Of a DNA stretch of 64,000 nucleotides, positions 22,811 through 34,340 are shown one piece after another. The DNA comes from Hysterangium stoloniferum (Eukaryota > Basidiomycota > Agaricomycetes > Hysterangiales > Hysterangiaceae). The first letter of the stretch is position 1. Each line of letters starts with the position of its first letter. Both the position numbers and the translations under genes were made by a program. The stretch spans positions 558,001-622,000 of the forward strand of contig WHVD01000033.1 of assembly GCA_015178975.1 (NCBI GenBank), given 5' to 3'. Below the pieces are notes generated by a model. That model saw nothing but the letters and a program-made list of their open reading frames with translations. It made no database searches and was not told the origin of the DNA.

Positions 22811-24201
22811 ACCTGATTCAGGTGAAGCAAATGATCATCCCAGTTCTTAGAGAATATGACTATGTCATCGATGTAGACTAAACAAAAAATCCACAAGTAG
22901 GGTGCTAAAACTGTTTGCATGACACACTGAAATGTGGAGGGGCCGTTTCTGAGCCCAAATGGCATCCTTTTAAATTGCCACAGCCCTCTATGGGATCTAA
23001 AGGCTGTTTTGGGCTTATCGTCCTCCAACATTTCTAATTGAGTAAACCCGGCTAGCGCATCGAAAGAAGAAAGAACATTTGACCCCGACAGCGCCTGCAT
23101 AATCTCCGATTGACGTGGTAAAGGGAATTCGTCTGGAACAGTGAGATGATTAAGTTTCCGATAGTCGATGACCACCCGCAGTTTACCATTGCGATATACT
23201 ACAAAGGCTGGCGCTCCCCAGGGGCTTTTAGATGGCTCAATGACACCCTGTTCGAACCAGGTATCCATTTGCTCGTCTATGACTCTCCTATTGGCAGGGG
23301 ACGAAGGGAACATAGGCATGGATATGGGCTGGGCTCCCTCTTTCAAGGGGACAGGGACTCTACATTCCACTTGCCCTAACCGTCCGTCGACTCCGAAAGC
23401 CTTAACGTTCTCAGTCAAAACTGATCTGAGACGTGGCAGGACCTCCGTTGGTATATCCGGTCCCAAATTGACGGACTTGTGAAGATCCTCTGAGGCAAAT
23501 TTCTCATTATCAGCCACTGCAGCCGTCTTAGGACCAGGCAGTTCGAAATCGTCCGCAATCTCTGGTTCAACAGGTGGCTTAGGCCTTTCTGAGGTGACTT
23601 GACGGTCCTCCTCAAGTTGAGAGAGACTTTCGATAAGGTGTGCGATCTTGGTCGTGCCTGCTACCATTAAACATTTCTCCTCGAGTGACCTGGGCTTGTG
23701 AGCCCAACGAGCGGGGTCATGAATTATCCCTATTGTCTCCCCTCGTCGGATAGTCTTAGGGGTTAGCGATGGATTGGCTAAAGGTACTGCCGCACTATTC
23801 CTTGAAATTGCCGTGATTGGTGTGGCTAATATCGAACCGTCCTCATTTTGCAGTACAATTCCTTCAACAACCCATTCCTCGCCCTTTAGATCTTCAACGA
23901 AAATAGGCACTAGTCTGGCTGACTCTGGATCAATAGTGCAATCCTCCAAGGCTCGCGCAACTCTTTCAGTACGCACACCTTTATCGGGGAGAGAGGTGAG
24001 TTTGGATGACTCCTTCTCATGCTTCCCGAAAGGGGCCTTATTGACGGTGAAGGTCAAAGGTTGAGGTTCCTTAGAAGAACTGGCTGGAATAAAACCCTGT
24101 CGTCCCAGGAGAATAAGTCTAGATCCCAACGGCTGATCTCTTAGAGTACCAATTTCATAATTAATATGGAAGTCTTCTCCTAAAAGAATTGGCACCATCA
24201 T
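22811..24201 (-). pseudogene. pol: Protease end and reverse transcriptase of element A
   Basis: The stretch starts with the end of the protease region (VPILLGEDFHINYEIG). After a linker it contains RT motifs in the usual order: WFEQGVIEPSKSPWGAPAFVV, LRVVIDYRKLN, PLPRQSEIMQALSG, SSFDALAGFTQLEM, KTAFRSHRGLWQFKRMPFGL and the catalytic LVYIDDIVIFS. The YIDD box and the preceding FDA Asp are intact. The frame is shifted by one base relative to the upstream protease part, apparently through loss of one G near 24205. It would copy element RNA into cDNA in the cytoplasmic particle. Confidence 0.93.
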
Positions 24202-24542
24202 TCTCTAACGACATAGGTTTCTGCCGCGAACTTCAGTAACGTTCCACTGTCGTCCTCCAGGTAAATGGGAATATTAACATATCCGATAACCTTAGCGTTA
24301 CCTGTGAGCTGGATTAGACGTAACTTGAGTCCTTGTTTCAACTTATATCTGCCCTGCAGCTCCTTGTAGAATTCCTCCGATATAAGGGAAAGATCCGCTC
24401 CCGTGTCCATTCGAATTTTAACGCATTCGGGTGAATCGGGAGTTCCTACATGACCGAAAACATGGAGCACTGCAACTCCTATGCTAGAGTAACCACTGGG
24501 AGGATCCCGTTTTCGATAAAGGATCGTAGTATCCTCCTTCAT
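24198..24542 (-). pseudogene. pol: Aspartic protease of element A
   Basis: The fold is recognised from IKIRMDTGADLSLISEEFYKEL, with the catalytic D-T-G triad, then LKLRLIQLTGNAKVIGYVNIPIYLED. Elements B and C have D-A-G at the same place. The segment is in frame with the upstream Gag part but separated from it by TGA codons, and it ends by the frameshift near 24205. The protease would cut the Gag-Pol precursor into its parts. Confidence 0.88.
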
Positions 24543-24929
24543 CAGACGACTGGGACGAGGGTATTGGATTCAAGGCCTCTTACTTTCCTTGCGCAGGGAC
24601 AAGATTACGTTCCTGCGTTCACTTCGGCAAGGAACATGCTTCGAAGGGGAATCCAATACTGGATCATCGTCGCTGTACTCCGAATCCGAGTTCTCGTACG
24701 GTAGTAAATCGGGGGGGTTCCCGGGATCAAACGGGAACGTGTCAGCATCAGCTCCAGGCGAACAGAGCGAATTCGAACTGATTTGTTCGTGAGAATCTCC
24801 AGTCTCACAGTAGTCCTCGGTCAGGCCTTCAAGGTCCTGCCGATGAACACTCAGCCAGTCTCCTTTTTCGAAGAAATCTGCGGCGAGTATGGATACGTAA
24901 GCTTCAGACAGAAGAGCTTCACCAGTCGT

Positions 24930-25655
24930 TCAATTTTCCTCCCTCACTAATTTGTCTTCGACATGGGGAGAATAAACGGAAACAAAAGTCAATTCGTCAT
25001 CAGAGTTATTTACTTGTCCTTGTATAGATAGTCCATGAACCGCTTCATATAACCTTTGCTCCTCAGCTTCCTCCGACATATCCTGTGCGGAGCATTTGTT
25101 GATAGAGACATAATGAGACATTTTGCCAGCTTGAGGGCAGTCTATCTTAAAATGCTCCGGACTTCCGCATATCCAACATTCCTTGGTGGGTTTGACCGAA
25201 CTCCTCTTGTTACTCCTCTCGAAGAACATTTTTCCGTGACGCTTTCCCTGTTTTGGATCAGCGATGTCCGGAACAGTCCTTCTCGTCGAGCCTCTCTCGT
25301 TAGTCTCACTAACGAGAATATGGTTAGGTGAAGAGGAGTCGCCGGTGACTCTAAAATCCAATTCTTGAGCCTCTGATAACATTACGCGCGGTTTCTGGAA
25401 CCTGTAACGTTCCCGGTGTGTTTGGACCCAAGCGTTAATCAGAGCTTCTTGCAGGTTATTAGCATAAGTCTGTAAACTCATGATATCATCGATGGGTTGT
25501 CCTTGAAGAAGGTAGAGCCATTCCGTAGGCAGTGTGAGAATGAGTCTGCATGTCTCATCCTCTCTGTCCTGGTGGAACCCGTACAGGAAATGATAAAGTT
25601 TAACTCTCCATTGGATATAGTGGACGGGTGTCTCACGATCGTGACCAGCCTGTCA
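24930..25655 (-). pseudogene. gag: Gag C-terminus with zinc knuckle (element A)
   Basis: The segment continues the main Gag frame after a single TGA (25653-25655). It holds TLPTEWLYLLQGQPIDDI, a helix (MSLQTYANNLQEALINAWVQ), a basic region, and a CCHC knuckle CWICGSPEHFKIDC (C-x2-C-x4-H-x4-C) that would bind element RNA. Element B has the same arrangement, including a TGA at the same position. A second TGA ends the stretch at 24930, where a continuing frame into the protease is still visible. Gag and Pol therefore seem to have been one reading frame. Confidence 0.87.
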
Positions 25656-27562
25656 AAATTTCATAGCTTCCCATTCTAAGGCTAAGGATTCATACCAACG
25701 AGTTCCAAGCAATCCTTCGACGATACCCCAAAGAAACGACCCATGAGATTGACTGAATTCAGTACAATGCTCACGGTCTAAGGTGCTCCACCAGACCTTA
25801 GCGTGCCCCTTGAGTCGTCTTGGCAGAGCAACTCCTAAGATCGCACTCATAGAGTCTGATATCTCCGCGAGACTCATGATATCCATAATATAGTCCAGGG
25901 CTTCGGATTGAGCTCCATCGTATTCAGGGAGATCAGACCATTTGATCTTAAGGTCGTTGGTGTTAAGAGTGACCTTCTTGTCCTTAGGTAAGTCATCAAT
26001 AAGCGCGCTAGCTCGAGACCGCATCGGAGTTCGAAAAGGGGTATTAGGCACTCCATTGTGGTGCTCCCCACGTCCTGAGTTCCCTCCCCGGTCTGAAGTA
26101 TTCGAACTCCCAGATGAATCACTAGGGGTCCTCCTGATGGCAAGAAAGGGTTTGAAGCGATCGGTAGAGAATGGCGGGGACTGTCTGGATTACGCGATCC
26201 TCGACCAGCAACTGGGCCAGCTATGCCCTCAGTGCATGCCGTGGAGAAGGACGGTCGACCCTTGTTGGCGACTGATCAGTTTCTGAGAGTGGTCACTTCA
26301 TTCCTGAAGTTAGGGCTGTTGGAGACTCCCTCAAATGCGACGCGAGAGCGGTGATCTCCCTGGAGAGACGTTAGGCCCGGTTCCATCGTGATTTGTCTCT
26401 CGATCTCCGTCGCGTTCAGAAGTCGACACGGCTGGGGTTGATGGAAGGGAGCGCAGACCTCAATCCTCTTCTCCTGAAGGCGTTCTATCACTTCCGTCCT
26501 CAAATCCAGTGGAAAATCCTCCAATATTATGGGACGGTTGAGAGAATGCAGAAAACGAGTATCAGGGGACCCGTTTAAGTTGCGAACGAACGAATTGGTC
26601 GTGGAGATAGGCGAATCAGGGACCTGGATCGAGTCGTTATAGGGGAGGAGTACCTCTAAAACCATCTTATCAAGTCTTCTTTGGTTTCGCTTCAACCGAC
26701 CTCTTAAAGTGAGGTATGCCAGCGATAGATTTGGCGTGACTCCATTGAGAGACTCCTCCAACATACGGATGTACATGTACTGGTAGTCAACCTTAGGCAC
26801 AACATGATCTCCGCTAAGCAGGACATGCAGGATCTGCAACACATCATCGTGCGTACGAAGTGCTTCAAGGAACAGAGAAAACACCTCCCGCTTGAGAATT
26901 CTTCTTCCTCCTTCCATAGTGGTCGTCACCTCGTTCGACCATTCAGGAATCGATTGGGTCAAATCCTCAAGGTTCCCTGGTCGCGTGAATAAATCCCGCG
27001 CCGATAAAATCGCTTGATAACGCCCTAACCAGACTGCTACAGTCTCCGGTAGAATAGGGTAATCCATACTGTACTCCTCCACGAAGGGGGTAACCTGATC
27101 CTCAAGGATTTGATCGGTGTAGTACATATCCCATTTGTAGTCGATGGGCTGGGCGTAAACCATATGACCTCCGAGGAACTGCTTAAGGATGACCTGTCTC
27201 GGAGGGAATCTGAGAACGGGCGTGGGTGCTCGATTAGGCTCAACGTTAACTCCAGGGGTGTCCAACTGCTCGAATGATGAGCGTTCCTCAGGTGGATCGG
27301 GGGGAATGTTCATTGACGATCCAGCTACTACTCCGGGGGAATCCTCTGGAGGAGGTCATCCTTGAGGAAGCTGGGGAATGTTCGTAGATGATCCAGCTAC
27401 TACTCCGGGGGAATCCTCCGGAGGAGCTGATCCTTGAAAAGTCGACGAAGACTTCCTCAGGGTAACGTTACGGGGTGGTTCTAGGTTAGAAGATTTTTGA
27501 CGAGGCATGGAGCTACTCAGCGTTGATGAAGGCCTAGGCGTTTGATTCTTGCCCATAGTCAT
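25653..27562 (-). pseudogene. gag: Gag N-terminal and capsid region of element A
   Basis: The start ATG at 27562 (MTMGKNQTPR) lies 77 bp inside the 5' LTR; element D begins almost identically (MTTGKNQTPR). A Ser/Pro-rich N-terminus is followed by FPPRQVILKQFLGGHMVYAQPI, an all-helical region, and the capsid-like ALDYIMDIMSLAEISDSMSAILGVALPRRL and LLGTRWYESLALEWEAM segments. A stop at 27356, one frameshift between about 26276 and 26051, and the TGA at 25653 break it. A 72-bp tandem duplication near 27314-27430, absent from D, extends the N-terminus. The product would build the virus-like particle. Confidence 0.87.
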
Positions 27563-27625
27563 TCGCGTGTTCAGGTCTTAGTAGTCAAATAATAAGTTTT
27601 TCCTCATAGGAAAAGAACGGTCCGG

Positions 27626-27637
27626 CCTGGATCACCA
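27626..27637 (-). promoter_or_regulatory. tRNA primer-binding site of element A
   Basis: Minus strand TGGTGATCCAGG starts one base after the LTR end (CTTCACA). It begins with TGG, as needed to pair with a tRNA 3' CCA. Element D has TGGTGATCCGGG at the same distance from its LTR, so the site is conserved. Which tRNA it pairs with cannot be told here. Confidence 0.7.
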
Positions 27638-27638
27638 C

Positions 27639-28283
27639 TGTGAAGAGTCGATAGATTCTGACCGTTCGATATACGAAGAATAGTGTTTATTCAACTACTA
27701 TTAGCAGGTATTGACCGTACAGTACAATACTGTAGAGTACTAGACAAGCTGTACTAGTAAGAAGACACACTACGCGTCACAAGAGCAACTGTACAGTTGC
27801 TCTTGACGGCTAGAATGAAAGAATGAAAGAGTTGACCTTCACGGTATAACTCGTAGCTAGATGTAAAATAGATAATCAATGTGAAGCTGAATATCTAGAG
27901 TAAAGAAATAATAGCGCGAGTCGACTATAATGTCGACTAGCGCAAAGACCTTAGATTGGAACTCGACCTTCGCGGTTCGAGTCCAAAGTACGTTAGTACA
28001 CAAGAGAATACTACCTTTAAAGGTAGTTGAGACGTTACCCTTGACACCTCTCACTATTCGACGTCTGGGTCGTTTACGAGGTGGTGTCTGCTGGGTAAAA
28101 GTTGTCTATCCCTTTTGGCGCCAAGAGTGCCCATACATATACACAAAGCTTTGAACTACAAAATAAAGGTGTGCTCGAAATATAGAAAGAATATAAAGAA
28201 AGAAAATAAAAGATAAATAATAAAGTACTATAATCCAACTATTATTCCTTAGTCCAATTATGCATATATGCATACCCTTTACA
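27639..28283 (-). mobile_element. 5' LTR of element A (LTR1, 645 bp)
   Basis: On the minus strand it begins TGTAAAGGGTATGC and ends CTCTTCACA, followed by the PBS and the Gag start. It contains ATGCATATATGCAT at its sense start, CTACCTTTAAAGGTAG, and a perfect 26-bp palindrome (27780-27805). The right flank is element B's pol, without a TSD matching the left end of A. Confidence 0.9.
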
Positions 28284-29604
28284 CCAAGCGGGAGGAGACG
28301 TCAGTAAGGATGTCAGGACCTAAATTAACTAGCTTATGCAGATCTTCTGCGTGAAATGTTTCCGTGGTGGCAACTTCTGACGTTTTGGGGCCTGCCGGGT
28401 CGAAATCATCTGCGAGTTCCCGGTCCAGGGGCAGCCCAGAAGATTGAGGATTAAGGACACGTTCCTCTTCTATTCTTGATAGACTTTCGACGAGATGGGC
28501 AATCTTGGTTGCCGTCAACTGCATTGATGCCCTCTCGGTCGAAGACCTAGGCATCTTGGCCCATTTGTTCGCGTCATGAATTAACCCAACGGTTTCCCCT
28601 CGCCTAATGATTCTTGGCGTCAGAGAGGGGTTAGCGAGAGGTATCATGGCGCGTTCTCTAGAGATGGTGGTGGTGGGAGCAGCTAATATACTCCCATCCT
28701 CGTTCTGCAAAACAACTCCCTCAACTATCCACTGATCACCAATAAGATCTCCCACAAAGATTGGTACTAATCGAGCCGATTCTGGTTCTATAGTACAATC
28801 CTGCAAGGCCCACGTGACTCTTTCAGTACACACTCCTTTATCGGGTTTGGAAGTCAATTCGGGTAAGTCATTCGCTAGCTCCTCAAGTGGAATCTTGCTA
28901 ATTGAGAAGGCTAAAGGCTGCAGCTCCTTAGAAGAACTGGCTGGGACAGATCCCGCTCTCCCTGGTACAATCAATCTAGAGCCCAGCGGCTGATCTCGCA
29001 GTGTCCCGATCTCATAGTTCACGTGAAAGTCTTCCCCAAGAAGAATCGGGATGGTCATACCTCGGACAAGGTACGTTTCAGCGGTAAATTTGAGGAGCAT
29101 GCCGGTGTCGTCCTCGAGATAAATGGGAATGTTAACATATCCTAATACTTTGGCATTACCGGTAAGTTGTACGAGGCGTAGCTTGAGTCCTTGCTTGAGC
29201 TTGGGACGGTCCTCTAGTTCCTTATAAAAGTCCTCCGAAATTAAGGAGAGGTCGGCCCCAGCGTCCAGCCTGATTTTAATAGGATCTGAGGCTTCTGAGT
29301 TCCCCACACGTCCGTAGACATGTAATGCTGAAATCCCAATGCTAGAATATCCACCTGGAGGGTCCCTTCTGCGATAGATAATAGTTGAATCCTCCTTCAT
29401 AAGCCGACTGGATCGAGGGTATTGAACTCTAGGTCTTTTGTTTTCTTTTCTTGTAGCCAATTTGACGTTCCTTCTGATGGGTCTACCGTTAGGTGCCTTG
29501 GGAGTAACGCTCGGAATAGAGTTGTCCGCTTCAGAGTCTGACTCATCGCAAGGAATTAAGTTGGGTAATTGTCCTGGGTCGAAGGGGAAGCTCTCCTCCT
29601 CCAA
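28284..29604 (-). pseudogene. pol: Protease and linker of element B (RT missing)
   Basis: This minus-strand stretch carries an acidic region (ESEGLEEESFPFDPGQLPNL), a protease with IKIRLDAGADLSLISEDFY, the conserved LVQLTGNAKVLGYVNIPIYLED and LLGEDFHVNYEIGTLRDQ, and the long linker that leads into RT. It stops abruptly at 28284 in NLGPDILTDVSSRL, where the 5' LTR of element A begins; RT, RNase H and IN are lost. The protease reads D-A-G instead of D-T-G. It is highly similar to element C (61218-62600). Confidence 0.88.
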
Positions 29605-29658
29605 TCCCTCTGACTCAGAGGGGTCTTCTATAACGTAGGTCTGACTTATTTCCTTAGA

Positions 29659-30573
29659 TCAGTTCGCAAATGCTTCCTCGTCGACGATTTCCTCAATGGT
29701 GGGAGGTTCAGGTCGTGATAAAACTCCCGTCTCAGTCAGACCTTTCCAGTTCTGACGATGAGCGCTTAGCCAGTCTCCTTTCTCGAGAAAATCGCGGTCT
29801 GATATAGAAACATAGACTTGTGATGTCTCGTTCTCATTTGAAGATGCATTTACATCTGAAATGACGTCATCCTCTGACTGAGGAAGATAGACAGAAATGA
29901 AAATTGATTCCTCATCAACGTTATATACTTGTCCCTGTATGCTTAATCCATAAACCGTTTCATAAGCCCTTTGATCCTCCGCCTCCTCCATTGGGCTCTG
30001 CGTGGAGCATTTGTTAATAGAGACATAGTGCGACATCCTGCCCACGTGAGGGCAGTCGATCTTAAAATGCTCTAAACTCCCGCAAATCCAGCACTCCTTC
30101 GGAGGTTTGGCAATGCTTTTCTTGTCACTCTGTTCGAAAAAGAACTTGCCGTGTTTCTTACCCTGTTTAGCGTTCGATCTCCTAGAGGCAGTTTTATCCT
30201 CGAGTTCGCCGAGGAGGACGTGGCCTCGATTAGTGGGGTCGATTTTTCCAGAGTGCTCCTCCTCATGCCAGGGATCTGACTCGTCTTGCTCGGCGATCAT
30301 GACTCTGGGTTTCTGAAACCGATAACGTTCTCGATGTGTTTGAACCCAAGCGTTAATCAGAGCCTTTTGTAAATTGTTCACGTAAGTCTGTAGGCTCATG
30401 ATGTCATCGATAGGTTGTCTCTGTAGAAGATAAAGCCATTCCGTGGGCAGTGTCAGGATAAGTCTGTGCGTTTTGTCCTTCTGGTTTTGGTGGAATCCAT
30501 ACAAGAATCGATAAAGCTTGACCCTTCGCTGAATGTAATGAACGGGTGTCTCATGATTGTGACCGGCCTGTCA
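29659..30573 (-). pseudogene. gag: Gag C-terminus with zinc knuckle (element B)
   Basis: The segment begins after the TGA at 30571-30573, in the same frame as the main Gag. It contains LILTLPTEWLYLLQRQPIDD, a helix, KKHGKFFFEQ, the knuckle CWICGSLEHFKIDC, and MSHYVSINKCS. It ends with a TGA at 29659 where element C has CGA (AACCGATCT), so the stop arose by C-to-T change. The frame then continues directly into the protease part at 29604, supporting a single Gag-Pol frame in the ancestor. Confidence 0.87.
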
Positions 30574-32306
30574 AAATTTCATGGCTTCCCATTCTAGAGC
30601 CAAGGATTCGCGCCAACGAGTTCCAAGTAATCCTTCTATGATGCCCCAAAGAAACGATCCATGAGATCGACTAAATTCAGTGCGATGTTCACGGTCTAGG
30701 GTGCTCCACCAGATCTTAGCACCGCCAGTGAGTCGTCTTGGCAGAGCGACTCCCAACAATGTACTCATGGAGTCAGAGATCTCCGAGAGGCTCATAATAT
30801 CCATGATGTAATCCAATGCCTTGGATTGAGTCCCATCATAATCGGGAAGGTCTGACCATTTGATCTTGATGTTGTTGGTGTTAAGAGTGATCCTTTTATC
30901 CTTAGGTAAGTCATCGATAGGCACGCTGGCTCGAGGTTGCATCGGAGTTCGAAAGGGAGAGCTAGGTACTCTACCGTGACGCCCCCCACATCCTGAATTC
31001 CCTCCATAGCTTGAGGTACTAGAACTCCCAGATGAATTACTAGGAGGTCCTCCTGATGGCAGAAAAGGGTTGGAGGAGATCGGCAGGGAATGGCGAGGAT
31101 CGACTGGATTCAGCGATCCTCGACCAGCAACCTGAGCAGCTATACCCTCAGTGAATGCAGTGGAGAAAGACGGTCGACCCCTGTTGGCGACTGATCGATT
31201 TCTAGTCGTAGTTGGTTCATCACCCATGTTCGTATTGCCAGGGATTCGTTCGAACGCGACGCGAGAGCGGTGAATTTCCTGATGGGGGGTAGGGCTAGGT
31301 TCCGTTGCGATCCCTCTCTCAATTTCAACCGTATTCAAAGGTCAACGAGGTTGAGGCTGATAGAGGGGGATGCATATTTCCATTCCTTTTTCCTGAAGAC
31401 GTTCCGCAACCTGTATCCTCATGTCCGACGGGAAGTCTTGCAAAATAATGGGACGATTGAGTGAATGAAGGAAACGAGTGTCGGGAGATCCATTCAGGGT
31501 GCGAACAAACGAACTTGTTGTGGAGATGGGCGAATCGGGTACCTGGATGGAATCACCATAAGGGTAAAGCACCTCCAAAACCATCTTATCAAGTCTTCTC
31601 TGATTTCGCCTTAACCGACCCCTTAAAGTGAAATACGCAAACGAAGAATTCCGAGTAATCCCGTTAAGAGACTCCTCCAGCATCCGAATGTATATATACT
31701 GGTAGTCGACTTTGGGGACGATGTGATCCCCACCGAGTAGGACGTGAAGGATTTGTAACACGTCATCATGCGTGCGGAGCGCTTAGAGGAATGAAGAGAA
31801 CACTTCTTGTTTAAGAACCGTCCTCCCTCCTTCCATAACAGAAGTAACTTCGCTCGACCATTCGGGGATCAAGCGAGTTAGATCCTCAAGGGTTCCAGGT
31901 CATGTGAATAGATCTTGCGCCGATAAAATAGCCTGATAACGACCTAACCAGACTGCTACAGTCACCGGTAAGAGGGGGTAGTCTGTATTGTACTCCTCCA
32001 CAAAGGGAGTAACCTGATCCACAGAAATTCGATCGGCGTAGTACACATCCCATTGTAAGTCGATGGGCTGGGCGTAAATCATATGACCCCTAAAGAATTG
32101 CTTAAGGATGACCTGTTTAGGCGGGAACGAGAGAACGGGTTCAGAAGCACGGGTAATTTCAACCTTAGCTCTGGGGACGTTCAACTGCTCAGTTGACGGA
32201 TGTTCTTCTCGTGGACTTGGAGGGGCATCCGTTGACAGTCCAGCTACTGCTTCGATGGGACTTCCAGGAGGAGCTGGTTTTTGAAAAGTCAATGAAGACT
32301 TCCTCA
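30571..32306 (-). pseudogene. gag: Gag N-terminal and capsid region of element B
   Basis: Minus-strand Gag is collinear with element A: FPPKQVILKQFFRGHMIYAQPI, the VAVWLGRYQAILSAQDLFT segment, MVLEVLYPYGDSIQVPDSPI, a Gly/Ser-rich linker, and ALDYIMDIMSLSEISDSMSTLLG. One frame runs through with stops at 31900 and 31342 (both TGA where A has CGA), a TAA near 31786 and the TGA at 30571. The N-terminus is cut at 32306; the first ~30 residues, the leader and the 5' LTR are absent. Confidence 0.86.
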
Positions 32307-32655
32307 TCGGCGCTAATATTAGTCACACTCTCCCACACAGAAGCTTCAGGCGCTGACATGCCCTCATCAGGATTTTTCGACCCTCATGGAGAAGCTCGGG
32401 TGCTCCACGCCCTCATGCATTGGGGCACCTGCAGCACCTAAAAGCACCCACCGCCCACTGTACAACTTTACTATATATTGATACCTCAGTTGAACCATTA
32501 CATGTATCGACTGAGGTATGTAACTACTGTTACTTTCATGATGTGTTATTTAACTAAAGCCTACTGTAATGTATCTCGTTACAGGTAATAAATACAGTTG
32601 AACCATTACATGTATCGACTGAGCGTATTTGTTACAAAAAGTGGTGGTGACTTGT
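32307..32655. repeat. Unannotated stretch with a 29-bp direct repeat
   Basis: No gene is recognised. A 29-bp sequence beginning CAGTTGAACCATTACATGT occurs at 32487-32515 and again at 32595-32623, 108 bp apart. The stretch may be the end of a further element or host DNA broken by the solo LTR that follows. Confidence 0.45.
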
Positions 32656-33282
32656 TGTGAAGAGTAGTGGAAGTTCTAACCGTTCTATATACGAAGAATA
32701 TCGACCGTTTAGGTACGACACTAAGATGTATTGACTGTCGAAGTCTAATACAGAGTGAACGCGTATTGACTACTTAGTTCAATACGGTAGAGGGAAGTAG
32801 CTATCTAGAATAAGGTAGAGCTAAATCGGATAAGTAGAATTGACTGTCAAGTGCGATTCTGAATGACTACTCGAGAGTAAAGTAGAGTACTAGAGAGTCG
32901 AATAATAGAGTAGCGTGGATGCGGTCCACGCGAGTTGAGATAAAGATTGAGTTTCGACTGGCACAGTTTGAAACTCTGATAGAGCAGATAGCTAAAGCCC
33001 ATCTGTGACGGTCGAGACGATACACCAATCACAACTTACAGGACACTATAATGGGTGTCTGGGTAAGTCGTGGTTGCGGTGTAAAAAGTGTCTGAGTTCT
33101 AAACTACGGGCGCTAGAATACATAAGTCTGCGTGTGCGCCCACAAGAGTCGATGTACCGCATACATAGGTCGTCAAACTAATTATAGATATAATAGAAGA
33201 GAGAAAATAGAAATAATAAAGGAGATTTAGTAAGAGTTCATCTGACTATATTTCCTGAGTGTCTTTCACCATACCTCTCACA
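32656..33282 (-). mobile_element. Solo LTR, family LTR4 (627 bp)
   Basis: It runs TGTGAAGAGTAGTGG to CATACCTCTCACA with TSD CTTGT at 32651-32655 and 33283-33287. Confidence 0.9.
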
Positions 33283-33287
33283 CTTGT

Positions 33288-33939
33288 AAGTGAACAGCAC
33301 CATGATTTTGTCTTCTGAAATGGTTCGATGGAACAACTGATTTATATTTCTACCATAGAAATCATTGGCAAAAGTCACAAACAAGAGGAGCACTAGCCAA
33401 GGGAGTATATTCAGGCAATCAGATGAATCTAATCTTTTGGTGAAGCAGCCATCATATCTGACACTTTCCATGTCTACTTGTAATCCCGTCGTCAGTTGGG
33501 ATCACTGGCAGTCACACAAGTTGACAGGACCACAGTGTATTGTCCAGAACAAGAACAAGATACAGGCAAGTGCAGTGTACAGTAATATCTGAGGTCCTGA
33601 AAACTTCCCGGCTACTTATACAGTGCAACATGGTGATTATGTAATCACGTGTTGAATTTTTTTTTTCTTGTTATATTTGTATCCCGCTTCAAGCAACAAT
33701 GGCTAACTGCGGCTACGGGTAGAAAGGCCCCCAGCGAAACTATGCTACGGTGGTAAGAAGTTCCGAGTGAGCTTTGTAATCACGTGTTGATTGAAACGAG
33801 AATGTAAAACTAAAGGGTCCGTGCGTAAGACTGGGGGCACCAGGATTACACTACTCGAGTCTTCAGGCGAGAGGAGGCACTGCGGTGACGGAATCTCTGG
33901 TTATTCCCAACATGGTCACTAGTCCCTTGCCTTAGCTGA
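33288..33939. other. Possible host DNA, no supported gene
   Basis: A minus-strand frame at about 33280-33471 has a hydrophobic segment (LPWLVLLLFVTF), but it reads into the adjacent LTR and has no clear start or splice context. The rest shows no recognisable feature. Confidence 0.35.
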
Positions 33940-34335
33940 TGTTAGAATAGCAAGCATGCAATAGTCCCTTTATGGTAAGGTCATGATGTACCAGCCCATA
34001 AGACAAAAGCCTTCCTTTGTTGTACTCCTTTATTGTTTCCTTTTGTCACATGAAAATATTTCTCCAGAACATTCTAGTACACATTCCATGCTATTGTTCT
34101 CATTTTCTCTTTGTTCCGAGTTAGCTTAAATACAAGCCATCCCAGTCAACTTCACCTCAGCTATTTGGCATACAGCGTGCAAATACTGAGGTGAGATACT
34201 TACTACTATGCATTCCTAACTCTTTTACTTATTACCATTACCTTAGTATTGTTCTTTCACTTAGGTAATCAATAACTAGCTATTTGGCATACAGCGTGCA
34301 AATACTGAGTATTGTTCTTTCACTTAGTTCTCACA
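33940..34335. mobile_element. Solo LTR, family LTR10 (396 bp)
   Basis: It begins TGTTAGAATAGC and ends TTAGTTCTCACA with TSD GCTGA at 33935-33939 and 34336-34340. Inside, a block beginning AGCTATTTGGCATACAGCGT is present twice (about 34160 and 34278), and a block AGTATTGTTCTTTCACTTAG is also present twice (about 34247 and 34309). Confidence 0.82.
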
Positions 34336-34340
34336 GCTGA

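Larger units (their letters stand above)
13932..28283 (-). mobile_element. Element A: chromodomain Ty3/Gypsy retrotransposon with a third ORF
   Basis: This is the most complete element of the window and reads on the minus strand. Order: 5' LTR (27639-28283), PBS, Gag, zinc knuckle, protease, RT, RNase H, integrase, chromodomain, ORF3, PPT, 3' LTR (13932-15299). Removing three later insertions (LTR3 at 14257-14976, LTR2 at 15631-17572, LTR6 at 22337-22810) leaves about 11.2 kb. Gag and pol lie mostly in a single reading frame interrupted by TGA codons and some frameshifts, so the copy is dead. The flanking 5-mers differ (CTAAC on the left, CCAAG on the right); either the element is a recombinant or one flank was replaced later. 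Confidence 0.85.
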
